Below are positions 1 to 5,648 of a stretch of 5,648 bases of DNA, one piece after another (the first letter of the stretch is position 1; each line of letters starts with the position of its first letter). A model generated the notes under the pieces. It was not told where the DNA came from. It saw only the letters and a list, made by a program, of their open reading frames with translations, and made no database searches. This DNA comes from Rhodobacterales bacterium (GTDB lineage Bacteria > Pseudomonadota > Alphaproteobacteria > Rhodobacterales > Rhodobacteraceae): NCBI GenBank assembly GCA_025357355.1, contig JANXPK010000154.1, positions 1 to 5,648 of the forward strand. Reading direction: 5' to 3'. Both the position numbers and the translations under genes were made by a program.

Positions 1-2231
1 ACCGAAATCCCCATCTTAGACATGATTTTCAGCAGCCCGGCGTCGATGGCATCGCGGTAGCGGCGCATGGCGTCCAAGAGGCTGCCGTCAATCAAGCCAC
101 GCGAGACGCGGTCAGCAATGCTGTCCTGGGCGAGATAGGCGTTGACGGTTGTGGCGCCGGAACCGATGAGCACGGCAAAGTAATGCGGGTCGATGCATTC
201 GGCGGAGCGGACGTTCACCGAGCAGAAGGTGCGCAGGCCCTTGCGGGTCAGCCAGGAATGCACGGCAGAGGTGGCGAGGATCATCGGCATGGCGATGCGA
301 TCCTCGGATTGGTGCTGGTCGGTCAACACCAGTTGGCCCGCACCTGAACGCACCGCATCCTCGGCCTCAGCACGGATCCGTTCCAGCCCCTTGCGCAGGG
401 CATCGGCACCCTCGGCGAAGGTACAATCGATGAAGGCAATCTGGGCGCCAAAGCGCTGGGCCAGCACGTCGAACTCGCCATTGGCGATGAACGGGCTTTC
501 CAGCACCAGAATCTCGGTCTGCGACGAGTTTTCGTCCAGCACGTTGCGCAGGTTGCCAAAGCGGGTCTTCAAGGACATCACCCGGCCTTCGCGCAGCGAG
601 TCGATCGGCGGGTTGGTGACCTGGCTGAAGTTCTGGCGGAAATAGTGGCTGAGCGGGCGGTACTGGTTGGACAGCACGGCGGCCGGGGTATCGTCGCCCA
701 TCGAGGCGATCATTTCCTTGCCGTCCTCGGCCATCGGGGCCAGAACCTGCTCAAGCTCTTCCAGCGTATAACCCGCCGCGATCTGCCGTTTGCGCAGGTC
801 GGCACCGCTGAACAGCGCCGCCTCGGGCACATCGCGCAGCAGGGCGTTGAGGTCGACGATCTTGCCGACCCAGTCGCCGTAAGGCTGGGCGCTGGCCAAT
901 TTGTTCTTCAATTCGACATCGTGGAACAGTCGCCCCTCGACCATGTCGACGGCAATCATCTGGCCCGGCCCCAGCGCACCCTTTTCGCGGATGGTGGCCT
1001 CGTCGACCGTGACCATCCCCGCCTCGGACCCCGCAATCAAGAGGCCGTCGCCGGTGATGACATAGCGCATCGGGCGCAGGCCGTTGCGGTCAAGCCCGCC
1101 ACAGACCCAGCGGCCGTCGGTCATGGCCAGCGCTGCCGGCCCGTCCCATGGCTCGATCACCGAGTTGCAATAGGAATACATGTCGGCCCAGGCCTTGGGC
1201 ATGTTGATGGTGGCCTTGCTCCACGCTTCGGGCACCAGCATGGTCTTGGCCATCGGCGCATTGCGGCCAGACCGCACCAGCGCCTCGAACACCGCATCAA
1301 GGGCCCCTGAGTCAGAGGTCGCGGGCGGGATGATCGGCTTGATATCCTCTGCCGCATCACCAAAGGTGGCCGAGGCCATGCGAATCTCGTGGCTTTTCAT
1401 CCAGTTGATGTTGCCCTTGAGCGTGTTGATCTCGCCGTTGTGGGCCAGCATCCGAAACGGCTGGGCCAGCCACCATTGCGGGAAGGTGTTGGTGGAATAG
1501 CGCTGGTGATAGATGGCAAAGGCGGACTCGAATCGTTCGTCCATCAGATCGGGGTAGAACACCGCCACTTGCTCGGCCAGCATCATGCCCTTGTAGATGA
1601 TCGACCGGCACGACAGCGACGAGATGTAGACGCCTTGGATCTGTGCCGCCAGCGCCGCTTTTTCGATGCGGCGGCGGATGATGTACAATTCACGTTCGAA
1701 GTGTTCGGCATCCGAGCCGTTGTCGCAGCGGATCAGAATCTGCTCGATCTCGGGCCGGGTCGCATTGGCCTTTTCGCCCAGAACCGAGATGTCGACGGGC
1801 ACATGACGCCAGCCATAGATGTAATGCCCCATGCGCAGCACTTCGGTCTCGACGATGGTCCGGCAGCGTTCCTGCGCGCCAAAATCGGTGCGCGGCAGAA
1901 AGACCTGACCGACCGCGATGAGCTTTTTGGCATCCGGTTCGTGGCCGGTGCGCCGGACCTGATCGTAGAAGAATTTGACCGGGATCTGAACATGGATGCC
2001 CGCGCCGTCGCCGGTCTTGCCATCGGCATCCACCGCGCCCCGGTGCCAGACCGCCTTCAGCGCAGAAATGCCATTTTCGACAACCCGGCGACTTGGCTTG
2101 CCCGAGATCGCCACGACCAGACCGACGCCGCAGGACGAATGTTCGTCCTCGGCCTTGTACAGGCTGCTCGCGTCCATGAACGCACGCTTGGCTTCTTCGG
2201 CGGCAACCCAGGCTTGGTCATAGGTAGTCAT
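1..2231 (-). CDS. gltB: Glutamate synthase (NADPH) large subunit, N-terminal half (partial, cut by left window edge)
   Basis: GltB is the cytoplasmic glutaminase and synthase subunit of NADPH-GOGAT: it hydrolyses glutamine and passes the ammonia through an internal tunnel to 2-oxoglutarate. The window holds 743 complete codons with no stop or frameshift; the family is usually about 1,500 residues, so half is missing only because of the window edge. The class II amidotransferase domain covers roughly residues 34-440. The expected catalytic nucleophile is Cys34 in SSCGVGL, so residues 1-33 would be a removed propeptide, as known for the family. HRGA (63-66), TGDGAG (73-78), RYSTNT (244-249), HNGEIN (264-269, substrate and oxyanion-hole loop) and LDRNGLRP (380-387) all fit. 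The central domain follows, including LSNQYRPLSHYFRQNFSQV from residue 520 and NPPIDSLREGRVMSL after it. The last residues, LLKIMSKMGIS, mark entry into the FMN-binding synthase domain. The ATG at 2231 has an AAGGA-type ribosome site and overlaps the upstream stop (ATGA). The assignment is very secure. Confidence 0.98.
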   Translation of the reverse strand, partial: MTTYDQAWVAAEEAKRAFMDASSLYKAEDEHSSCGVGLVVAISGKPSRRVVENGISALKAVWHRGAVDADGKTGDGAGIHVQIPVKFFYDQVRRTGHEPDAKKLIAVGQVFLPRTDFGAQERCRTIVETEVLRMGHYIYGWRHVPVDISVLGEKANATRPEIEQILIRCDNGSDAEHFERELYIIRRRIEKAALAAQIQGVYISSLSCRSIIYKGMMLAEQVAVFYPDLMDERFESAFAIYHQRYSTNTFPQWWLAQPFRMLAHNGEINTLKGNINWMKSHEIRMASATFGDAAEDIKPIIPPATSDSGALDAVFEALVRSGRNAPMAKTMLVPEAWSKATINMPKAWADMYSYCNSVIEPWDGPAALAMTDGRWVCGGLDRNGLRPMRYVITGDGLLIAGSEAGMVTVDEATIREKGALGPGQMIAVDMVEGRLFHDVELKNKLASAQPYGDWVGKIVDLNALLRDVPEAALFSGADLRKRQIAAGYTLEELEQVLAPMAEDGKEMIASMGDDTPAAVLSNQYRPLSHYFRQNFSQVTNPPIDSLREGRVMSLKTRFGNLRNVLDENSSQTEILVLESPFIANGEFDVLAQRFGAQIAFIDCTFAEGADALRKGLERIRAEAEDAVRSGAGQLVLTDQHQSEDRIAMPMILATSAVHSWLTRKGLRTFCSVNVRSAECIDPHYFAVLIGSGATTVNAYLAQDSIADRVSRGLIDGSLLDAMRRYRDAIDAGLLKIMSKMGIS

Positions 2232-2953
2232 GGTGCGTTGTCCTTCAGACTGATCAGCGTCATCGGCAGGGCGGCGGATTGGGCGTTGCATTCAAAGAGC
2301 GGTTTGGTCGCGTCAAACCCCGGCGAGCCGGGTTTGATGAACGAGATCGGCGCCCCCTCCATCGTGGTCCAGGTGCCATCCTTGGCCTCCCATTCCGAAT
2401 GGCCCGAAAAGAACGTCCTCCATTCCTGGCTGATGAATTCGTTGCCCTTGGAATGGCGCAGCACCGTGCCCTTGTCGTCGGTCTGGGTGTATTCATACTG
2501 GGTCAGTTGCAGGGTCACGCCGTCGATGGTGGCGGTCTTGCCCGTCAGCTTGTCAAAGCCCACGACATGGGTGTGTTCGCCATTGTCCTTGGTCAGATGG
2601 AAGTCGAACGTGTCCAGCCCGGTGGCGACCAGCCCTGTGAAATTGGCCGCGTCGGCGGGGCTGGGGTCCAGGGTTTCCTTGGTCGTCGGGGCAGCACCCG
2701 TGCTGTCGATCTCATAGCTTTCCAGCCACTGCGTCTCACTGTCGATCATCGACAGGTAGAACTGCCCCTGATCGTCATAGTCAGCCCGCCACTGATTGCC
2801 CTTGGGGTCAGCCTCACAGGTGTAGAAATGCGATACGATGCAGCCGCGCGATTGCACGGTCAGAAAGGCCTTGCAGCCCTGCGGCGCGGTAAAGGTGCCG
2901 GCGAGGGCAGGGGTGGCAAGGAAAAGGAGGGGCAGAAGTGAGATCGTCCGCAT
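2228..2953 (-). CDS. Predicted exported four-cysteine protein of unknown function between gltD and gltB
   Basis: I do not recognise a named family. The 241-residue product begins with a clear Sec-type signal peptide: basic Arg2, a hydrophobic stretch around residues 4-14, then TPALA with predicted cleavage after Ala18. There is no lipobox, so it is likely periplasmic or secreted rather than a lipoprotein. The mature part has four cysteines (27, 38, 46 and 222), enough for two disulfides. It is rich in aromatic and acidic residues with alternating polar and hydrophobic stretches such as TLQLTQYEYTQTDDKG, suggesting a beta-rich fold (inference). No further membrane segment is seen. The start at 2953 is chosen because it gives the signal peptide and has GGAGAG 6 nt upstream; the frame stays open to a TTG at 3046 but that extension would bury the signal. 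The stop overlaps the gltB ATG. It is 93 nt after gltD on the same strand and probably co-transcribed, yet an exported protein has no obvious part in cytoplasmic glutamate synthesis. That it is a real gene is fairly sure; its function is unknown. Confidence 0.85.
   Translation of the reverse strand: MRTISLLPLLFLATPALAGTFTAPQGCKAFLTVQSRGCIVSHFYTCEADPKGNQWRADYDDQGQFYLSMIDSETQWLESYEIDSTGAAPTTKETLDPSPADAANFTGLVATGLDTFDFHLTKDNGEHTHVVGFDKLTGKTATIDGVTLQLTQYEYTQTDDKGTVLRHSKGNEFISQEWRTFFSGHSEWEAKDGTWTTMEGAPISFIKPGSPGFDATKPLFECNAQSAALPMTLISLKDNAP
2241..2246 (-). promoter_or_regulatory. Ribosome binding site of gltB, inside the upstream gene
   Basis: GAAGGA lies 9 nt before the gltB ATG and entirely within the last codons of the exported-protein gene. 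With the ATGA stop/start overlap it supports the chosen gltB start and suggests translational coupling: ribosomes finishing the upstream gene could re-initiate on gltB. The coupling is inferred from the arrangement. Confidence 0.6.
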
Positions 2954-2959
2954 GAGGTA

Positions 2960-2965
2960 CTCTCC
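2960..2965 (-). promoter_or_regulatory. Ribosome binding site deciding the start of the exported-protein gene
   Basis: GGAGAG is 6 nt upstream of the ATG at 2953, a good Shine-Dalgarno match at standard spacing. It favours this start over the in-frame upstream TTG at 3046, which would add 31 residues ahead of the signal peptide. Confidence 0.7.
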
Positions 2966-2970
2966 AACGT

Positions 2971-2986
2971 GGTCAGCGTGCTGACC
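2971..2986. repeat. 16-bp inverted repeat in the leader of the exported-protein gene
   Basis: GGTCAGC and GCTGACC are perfect 7-base inverted arms around a 2-base centre. As RNA this would be a 6-bp stem with a four-base loop, ending 5 nt before the Shine-Dalgarno sequence. No U-run follows it on either strand, so it is not an intrinsic terminator. It could be a protein-binding operator or an mRNA hairpin; the sequence does not decide between them. Confidence 0.45.
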
Positions 2987-3001
2987 GATTTCTCGAATGG
3001 T

Positions 3002-3034
3002 GCCAGTTGGCTGCACTACACTAGCCAGTTTGGC
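3002..3034 (-). repeat. Imperfect hairpin just downstream of gltD
   Basis: Two similar elements, GCCAGTTGGC (3002-3011) and GCCAGTTTGGC (3024-3034), are each a GCCA/TGGC hyphenated palindrome. Together they can fold into one larger stem with a 10-nt loop. In the minus-strand RNA this stem has a 5-bp inner part, a small A/C internal loop, and a 4-bp outer part with one bulge. It begins 12 nt after the gltD stop and lacks a following U-run, so a role in mRNA processing or stability is more plausible than termination. The element is visible in the sequence; the role is inference. Confidence 0.35.
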
Positions 3035-3046
3035 GCCCGCCTCCAA

Positions 3047-4483
3047 TCACTCCGCCGCGACTGCGGCAGGTTGCGCCAGATAGGACAGAATGCTCTCGGC
3101 GGCCTCCCGCCCATCCCGGATCGCCCAAACCACCAAGGACGCGCCACGCACGATGTCACCTGCGGCATAGACGCCAGGAAGCGAGGTGGCGTGGTTGCGG
3201 AAATCGGCCTTGATGGTGCCCCAGCGGGTGACGGCCAGTTCCTTGACGCCCCACAAGCCGGGCAGGTCCTCTGGCTCGAACCCCAGCGCCTGAATGACCA
3301 GATCGGCGGGCTCGATATAGTCGGCATCCTCAATCACCTCGGGGCTTTGGCGACCGGAACTGTCGGGATCGCCCAGCCGCATCCGCTGGACGATGACGCC
3401 CTCGACCGTGCCTTGACCGGTGAAACCCTTGGGAGCGGTCAGCCAGACGAAATCGACGCCCTCTTCCTCGGCGTTCTGCACTTCACGCTGACTGCTGGGC
3501 ATGTTGGCCTTGTCGCGCCGGTACAGGCACTTGACGGACAAGGCGCCCTGCCGGATCGCGGTGCGCACACAGTCCATCGCGGTGTCGCCGCCACCGATGA
3601 CCACGACGCGCTTGGTCATCGCGTTCAGTTCGCCCGAGTCAAACTCCTCGACCTCGTCGCCGAATGACTTGCGGTTGCTGGCCGTCAGGTAATCCAGCGC
3701 CCGGGCAATGCCAAGCTGGCCGACGCCAGGGGCCTGAATGTCGCGCGATTTGTAGACACCGGTGGCGATCAGCACCGCGTCGTGCTGGCCACGAATGGCG
3801 TCGAACGACAGATCCTCGCCCACCCTACAGTTCAAGACAAACTGCACGCCGCCCTGCGCCAACTGGTCGATGCGCTGCATGACGATCGGCTTTTCCAGCT
3901 TGAAGCCGGGGATGCCATAGGTCAGCAGCCCGCCCGCGCGGTCATAGCGGTCATAAACCGTGACCTGCACGCCCTGCCGCCGCAGCACATCGGCAGCGGC
4001 CAGCCCGCCCGGCCCGGCGCCGATGATGCCAACGCTTTCGCCGCGCTCGGCACGCGGGCGGATCGGCTTGACCCAGCCGTTCTGCCACGCCAGGTCGGTC
4101 AGGTACTTCTCGACCGCGCCAATCGTGACGGTGCCATGCCCGGCCTGTTCGATGACGCAATTGCCCTCGCACAGGCGGTCCTGCGGGCAGATGCGGCCGC
4201 ACACCTCGGGGAAGGTGTTGGTGGCCTGACTAAGCTCATAAGCCTCTTGCAACCGGCCCTCGGCGGTCAGGCGCAGCCAGTCGGGGATGTTGTTGTGCAA
4301 GGGGCAATGGGTCTGGCAATAGGGCACGCCACATTGGCTGCACCGCCCGGCCTGCTCTGCTGCCTTGTCGGCGGCGAACTGGCCATAGATTTCGTGGAAA
4401 TCCTCGGCGCGCAGAATGGCCGGGCGCTTTTCCGGCATCTCTTTGCCGACCGTCACGAATTTCAACATGCGCTGCACGGCCAT
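3047..4483 (-). CDS. gltD: Glutamate synthase (NADPH) small subunit
   Basis: GltD is the FAD- and NADPH-binding subunit of bacterial GOGAT. It oxidises NADPH and sends the electrons through [4Fe-4S] clusters to the FMN of GltB. The 478-residue length is typical. The N-terminal Fe-S region has two four-cysteine sets: Cys48, 51, 56 and 60 (CSQCGVPYCQTHCP) and Cys95, 99, 105 and 109 (CGRICPQDRLCEGNC). The FAD-binding Rossmann motif GAGPGG is at 155-160. The NADPH-binding motif GGGDTAMD is at 297-304, followed by the CLYRRDKANMP region. A C-terminal FAD contact GVYAAGDIVRGASLVVWAI surrounds residues 441-443 (AGD). The ATG at 4483 has GGGAGG 6 nt upstream; the next Met (residue 6) lacks an equal site. 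Related reductases (the small subunit of archaeal or NAD-dependent homologues, dihydropyrimidine dehydrogenase N-terminus) share this plan, but the full length and gltB close by make gltD secure. It is the first gene of the likely gltD, exported protein, gltB unit. Confidence 0.97.
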   Translation of the reverse strand: MAVQRMLKFVTVGKEMPEKRPAILRAEDFHEIYGQFAADKAAEQAGRCSQCGVPYCQTHCPLHNNIPDWLRLTAEGRLQEAYELSQATNTFPEVCGRICPQDRLCEGNCVIEQAGHGTVTIGAVEKYLTDLAWQNGWVKPIRPRAERGESVGIIGAGPGGLAAADVLRRQGVQVTVYDRYDRAGGLLTYGIPGFKLEKPIVMQRIDQLAQGGVQFVLNCRVGEDLSFDAIRGQHDAVLIATGVYKSRDIQAPGVGQLGIARALDYLTASNRKSFGDEVEEFDSGELNAMTKRVVVIGGGDTAMDCVRTAIRQGALSVKCLYRRDKANMPSSQREVQNAEEEGVDFVWLTAPKGFTGQGTVEGVIVQRMRLGDPDSSGRQSPEVIEDADYIEPADLVIQALGFEPEDLPGLWGVKELAVTRWGTIKADFRNHATSLPGVYAAGDIVRGASLVVWAIRDGREAAESILSYLAQPAAVAAE

Positions 4484-4584
4484 GGCAAGCCTCCCAGTCC
4501 AAACTTCCGGACCGGTGTCTTAGCGCGGGTCACAGCTAAATAAAAGTCAGCATGCGTTACCTAATTGTCGGTTTCTTGTCTGCC

Positions 4585-4596
4585 AAGTTCGAACTT
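4585..4596. repeat. 12-bp perfect palindrome upstream of gltD
   Basis: AAGTTCGAACTT reads the same on both strands and lies in the A/T-rich gap before gltD, about 100 bp from its ATG. A perfect dyad of this size is the form expected for a site bound by a dimeric regulator. The spacing does not match the alphaproteobacterial LexA box (two GTTC separated by 7 bases), and I do not recognise it as a known operator. Confidence 0.4.
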
Positions 4597-4605
4597 TGAG
4601 AGAAA

Positions 4606-4615
4606 TTTGGCCAAA
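4606..4615. repeat. 10-bp perfect palindrome upstream of gltD
   Basis: TTTGGCCAAA is a perfect dyad whose centre is 20 bp from the centre of the neighbouring 12-bp palindrome, close to two helical turns, so both would face the same side of the DNA. It could be part of a composite operator or part of the uppP 3' region. The pairing of the two is an inference from spacing only. Confidence 0.3.
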
Positions 4616-4642
4616 ATAGGTAAGCTTTGGTTCCCTATCGCC

Positions 4643-5440
4643 TCAATAACCCGCGAAAAGCGCCGCCAGCGCCAGCCCGCCCACGATGATTCGCCACCAG
4701 CCGAACATGCCATAGCCGTTGGTCGAGACATAAGTCAGCAGCCATCTGACCACGATCAGGCCGGAAATGAACGCCACCACAAAGCCAATGCCAATCGCTG
4801 TCAGCGACGAAAAATCCAGCTCGTGGCGCGACTTCAACAGATCGAAGGCGACAGCGCCCAGCATCGTGGGCAGCGACAGAAAGAACGAAAACTCCGCTGC
4901 CGCTCGTCTGGACACCCCCAGCATCAGCGCGCCAACGATGGTGGCACCAGAGCGTGACACGCCGGGGATCATCGACAGGCATTGGATGAACCCGATGGCC
5001 AGCGCCTTGCCGAACGGCACCTCTGAGGCGTCCATGACCGTGGGCGCCGGTGCGGCCCGGTCGACGAAGAGCAGCACCACGCCACCGATGATCAGCATGA
5101 TCGCGATAAGTTTTGGCGTCTCGAACAACACGGCCTTGATGAAGTCATGGGCCAAAGCCCCGATCACCATCGCCGGCAGAAAGGCAATCAGCACCGACAC
5201 GATGAACCGCAGCGACGCGGGGTCCTTGTGCGCCGTGCTGAACACATGCACCAGCTTGGCCCAATACAGCGCGACGATCGCCAGAATAGGACCCAGCTGG
5301 ATCACCACTTCCATCGTCTTGTTCTGGGTGAAGCCCAGGAAATGCGCGACCAGCAACATGTGGCCGGTCGAGGATACCGGAATGAATTCGGTTAGCCCCT
5401 CGACCAGACCGAGGAAGGCCGCGATCAGCGTGTCGTTCAT
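4643..5440 (-). CDS. uppP: Undecaprenyl-diphosphate phosphatase (UppP/BacA family)
   Basis: UppP is an inner-membrane enzyme that removes a phosphate from undecaprenyl diphosphate, regenerating the lipid carrier used for peptidoglycan and other surface polymers; higher dosage is known to give bacitracin resistance. The 265-residue product is of usual family length and very hydrophobic, with about eight membrane segments. Both signature regions are intact. GLVEGLTEFIPVSSTGH (11-27) contains the E-x3-E pair Glu14/Glu18 and His27, and PGVSRSGAT (159-167) contains Arg163, corresponding to the essential arginine of the family. The C-terminal part (GIGFVVAFISGLIVVRWLL, then GWWRIIVGG) also fits. 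The ATG at 5440 is 1 nt after the stop of the upstream NDUFA9-like gene, with its ribosome site inside that gene, so the two are very likely one transcript. The Cys154 just before the second motif is not a known catalytic residue. Confidence 0.97.
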   Translation of the reverse strand: MNDTLIAAFLGLVEGLTEFIPVSSTGHMLLVAHFLGFTQNKTMEVVIQLGPILAIVALYWAKLVHVFSTAHKDPASLRFIVSVLIAFLPAMVIGALAHDFIKAVLFETPKLIAIMLIIGGVVLLFVDRAAPAPTVMDASEVPFGKALAIGFIQCLSMIPGVSRSGATIVGALMLGVSRRAAAEFSFFLSLPTMLGAVAFDLLKSRHELDFSSLTAIGIGFVVAFISGLIVVRWLLTYVSTNGYGMFGWWRIIVGGLALAALFAGY

Positions 5441-5441
5441 G

Positions 5442-5648
5442 TCAGGCCTTTTTCAGGTTCTTGGCCGAATCCTTGATGGCCGCATATTGCCCGGCAGGCC
5501 GGTAGCGCCACAGGTATTCGGGAACGACGGCCTCGAAGGCGGTTGGGGTGATGCCCAGGTCGGCCAGGGACTTGGCGCCGGGTGCAACCTCGTTGTCCAC
5601 CCGCAGCGCGTTGACCTGATCTCGCGTCAGAATGCTGTTGCGGATCAA
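5442..5648 (-). CDS. Complex I NDUFA9-subunit-family protein, C-terminal fragment (cut by right window edge)
   Basis: Only the last 68 residues are present; the frame is open to the window edge and the first codon here (TTG) is internal, not a start. The tail, including LTRDQVNALRVDNEV, LADLGITPTAFEAVVPEYLW and RYRPAGQYA, matches from memory the C-terminus of alphaproteobacterial proteins related to the mitochondrial complex I accessory subunit NDUFA9. These are atypical short-chain dehydrogenase/reductase (NAD-dependent epimerase-like) proteins of roughly 320-330 residues. The nucleotide-binding domain that would prove the family lies outside the window. Such proteins are thought to associate with NADH:quinone oxidoreductase at the membrane, though bacterial function is poorly defined. 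It ends 1 nt before uppP, a linkage I recall as common in Rhodobacterales. The family call is fairly good given the short piece. Confidence 0.75.
   Translation of the reverse strand: MIRNSILTRDQVNALRVDNEVAPGAKSLADLGITPTAFEAVVPEYLWRYRPAGQYAAIKDSAKNLKKA
5447..5453 (-). promoter_or_regulatory. Ribosome binding site of uppP, inside the end of the upstream gene
   Basis: AAAAAGG is formed by the Lys-Lys-Ala codons at the end of the NDUFA9-like gene and sits 6 nt before the uppP ATG. It supports this start and indicates tight translational linkage of the two genes. Confidence 0.55.

Larger units (their letters stand above)
4484..4642 (-). promoter_or_regulatory. Intergenic region between uppP and gltD, probable gltD promoter region
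   Basis: These 159 bases hold no credible gene and are clearly more A/T-rich than the flanking coding sequence, especially about 4535-4640. They contain the gltD ribosome site (4490-4495) and two perfect palindromes (described separately). This is the largest gap in the window and the natural place for a promoter of the glutamate synthase genes. No strong sigma-70-type pair stands out: a TTGGCA on the minus strand, about 100 bases before gltD, has only a poor -10 partner (TAGGTA) 17 bases on. No sigma-54 -24/-12 element was found. A weak terminator for uppP is possible: ATAGG/CCTAT (4634-4638 with 4616-4620), a 13-nt loop and a run of four T. The exact start site cannot be given. Confidence 0.45.

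Noticed and set aside
1..2231. Possible broken gltB, because no stop is present and the protein is half length
   Set aside because: The reading frame is uninterrupted to the window edge and ends at the normal entry to the FMN domain, so the truncation comes from the window.
1389..2717. Long plus-strand open frame (442 codons) across gltB and the exported-protein gene
   Set aside because: It lies antisense to gltB, whose protein is fully conserved and motif-complete. It also spans two unrelated minus-strand genes and shows no recognisable domain. Long antisense frames are expected in high-G+C coding DNA.
2279..2941. Plus-strand open frame of 220 codons opposite the exported-protein gene
   Set aside because: The minus-strand frame has a signal peptide, a good ribosome site and operon-style overlap with gltB; the plus-strand product has none of these.
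2992..3011. TGGCAC on the minus strand as a sigma-54 -24 element before the exported-protein gene and gltB
   Set aside because: The matching -12 element (TTGC after five bases) is absent; the sequence there is GAGA.
2954..3046. N-terminal extension of the exported protein from a TTG at 3046, directly after the gltD stop
   Set aside because: It would place 31 residues ahead of a well-formed signal peptide, lacks a convincing ribosome site of its own, and runs through the inverted repeats. The ATG at 2953 has GGAGAG at the right distance.
3782..4543. Plus-strand open frame of 253 codons opposite gltD
   Set aside because: GltD on the minus strand has all its Fe-S, FAD and NADPH motifs; the antisense product resembles no family.
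4616..4638. Intrinsic terminator after uppP (ATAGG/CCTAT stem followed by four T)
   Set aside because: The stem has only 5 A/T-rich base pairs, a 13-nt loop and a short T-run, too weak to call as a separate feature; it is noted in the intergenic entry.

Overview
The window looks like ordinary core chromosome of an alphaproteobacterium, most likely Rhodobacterales (the Rhodobacter/Roseobacter/Paracoccus group). This rests on the high G+C coding sequence with G/C-rich third positions, on the close fit of the GltB and GltD proteins to that group from memory, and on the order complex I NDUFA9-family gene, uppP, gltD, gltB. No species call is possible from this stretch alone. All genes lie on the minus strand, so transcription runs from the right end of the window to the left.

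Layout in transcription order: the C-terminal 68 residues of an NDUFA9-like NAD(P)-binding protein (5442-5648, cut by the window edge); uppP, undecaprenyl-diphosphate phosphatase (4643-5440), starting 1 nt after the previous stop; a 159-bp, comparatively A/T-rich gap with two short perfect palindromes (4484-4642), the best place for a promoter of the glutamate synthase genes; gltD, the small subunit of NADPH glutamate synthase (3047-4483); a 93-nt gap with inverted repeats (2954-3046); an unrecognised exported four-cysteine protein of 241 residues (2228-2953); and the first 743 codons of gltB, the large subunit (1-2231, cut by the left edge), whose ATG overlaps the stop of the exported-protein gene in an ATGA junction.

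GltB and GltD together form NADPH-GOGAT, which makes two glutamates from glutamine and 2-oxoglutarate in ammonium assimilation. GltB takes the amide nitrogen from glutamine at its N-terminal Cys amidotransferase site. GltD brings electrons from NADPH through FAD and Fe-S clusters to the GltB FMN site, which is coded beyond the left edge. UppP recycles the undecaprenyl lipid carrier for cell-wall synthesis and has no metabolic link to GOGAT.

No mobile element, CRISPR array, tRNA, rRNA or phage gene was seen, and nothing points to a new multi-gene system. The least explained element is the small exported protein placed between the two glutamate synthase subunit genes. Second are the palindromes upstream of gltD.
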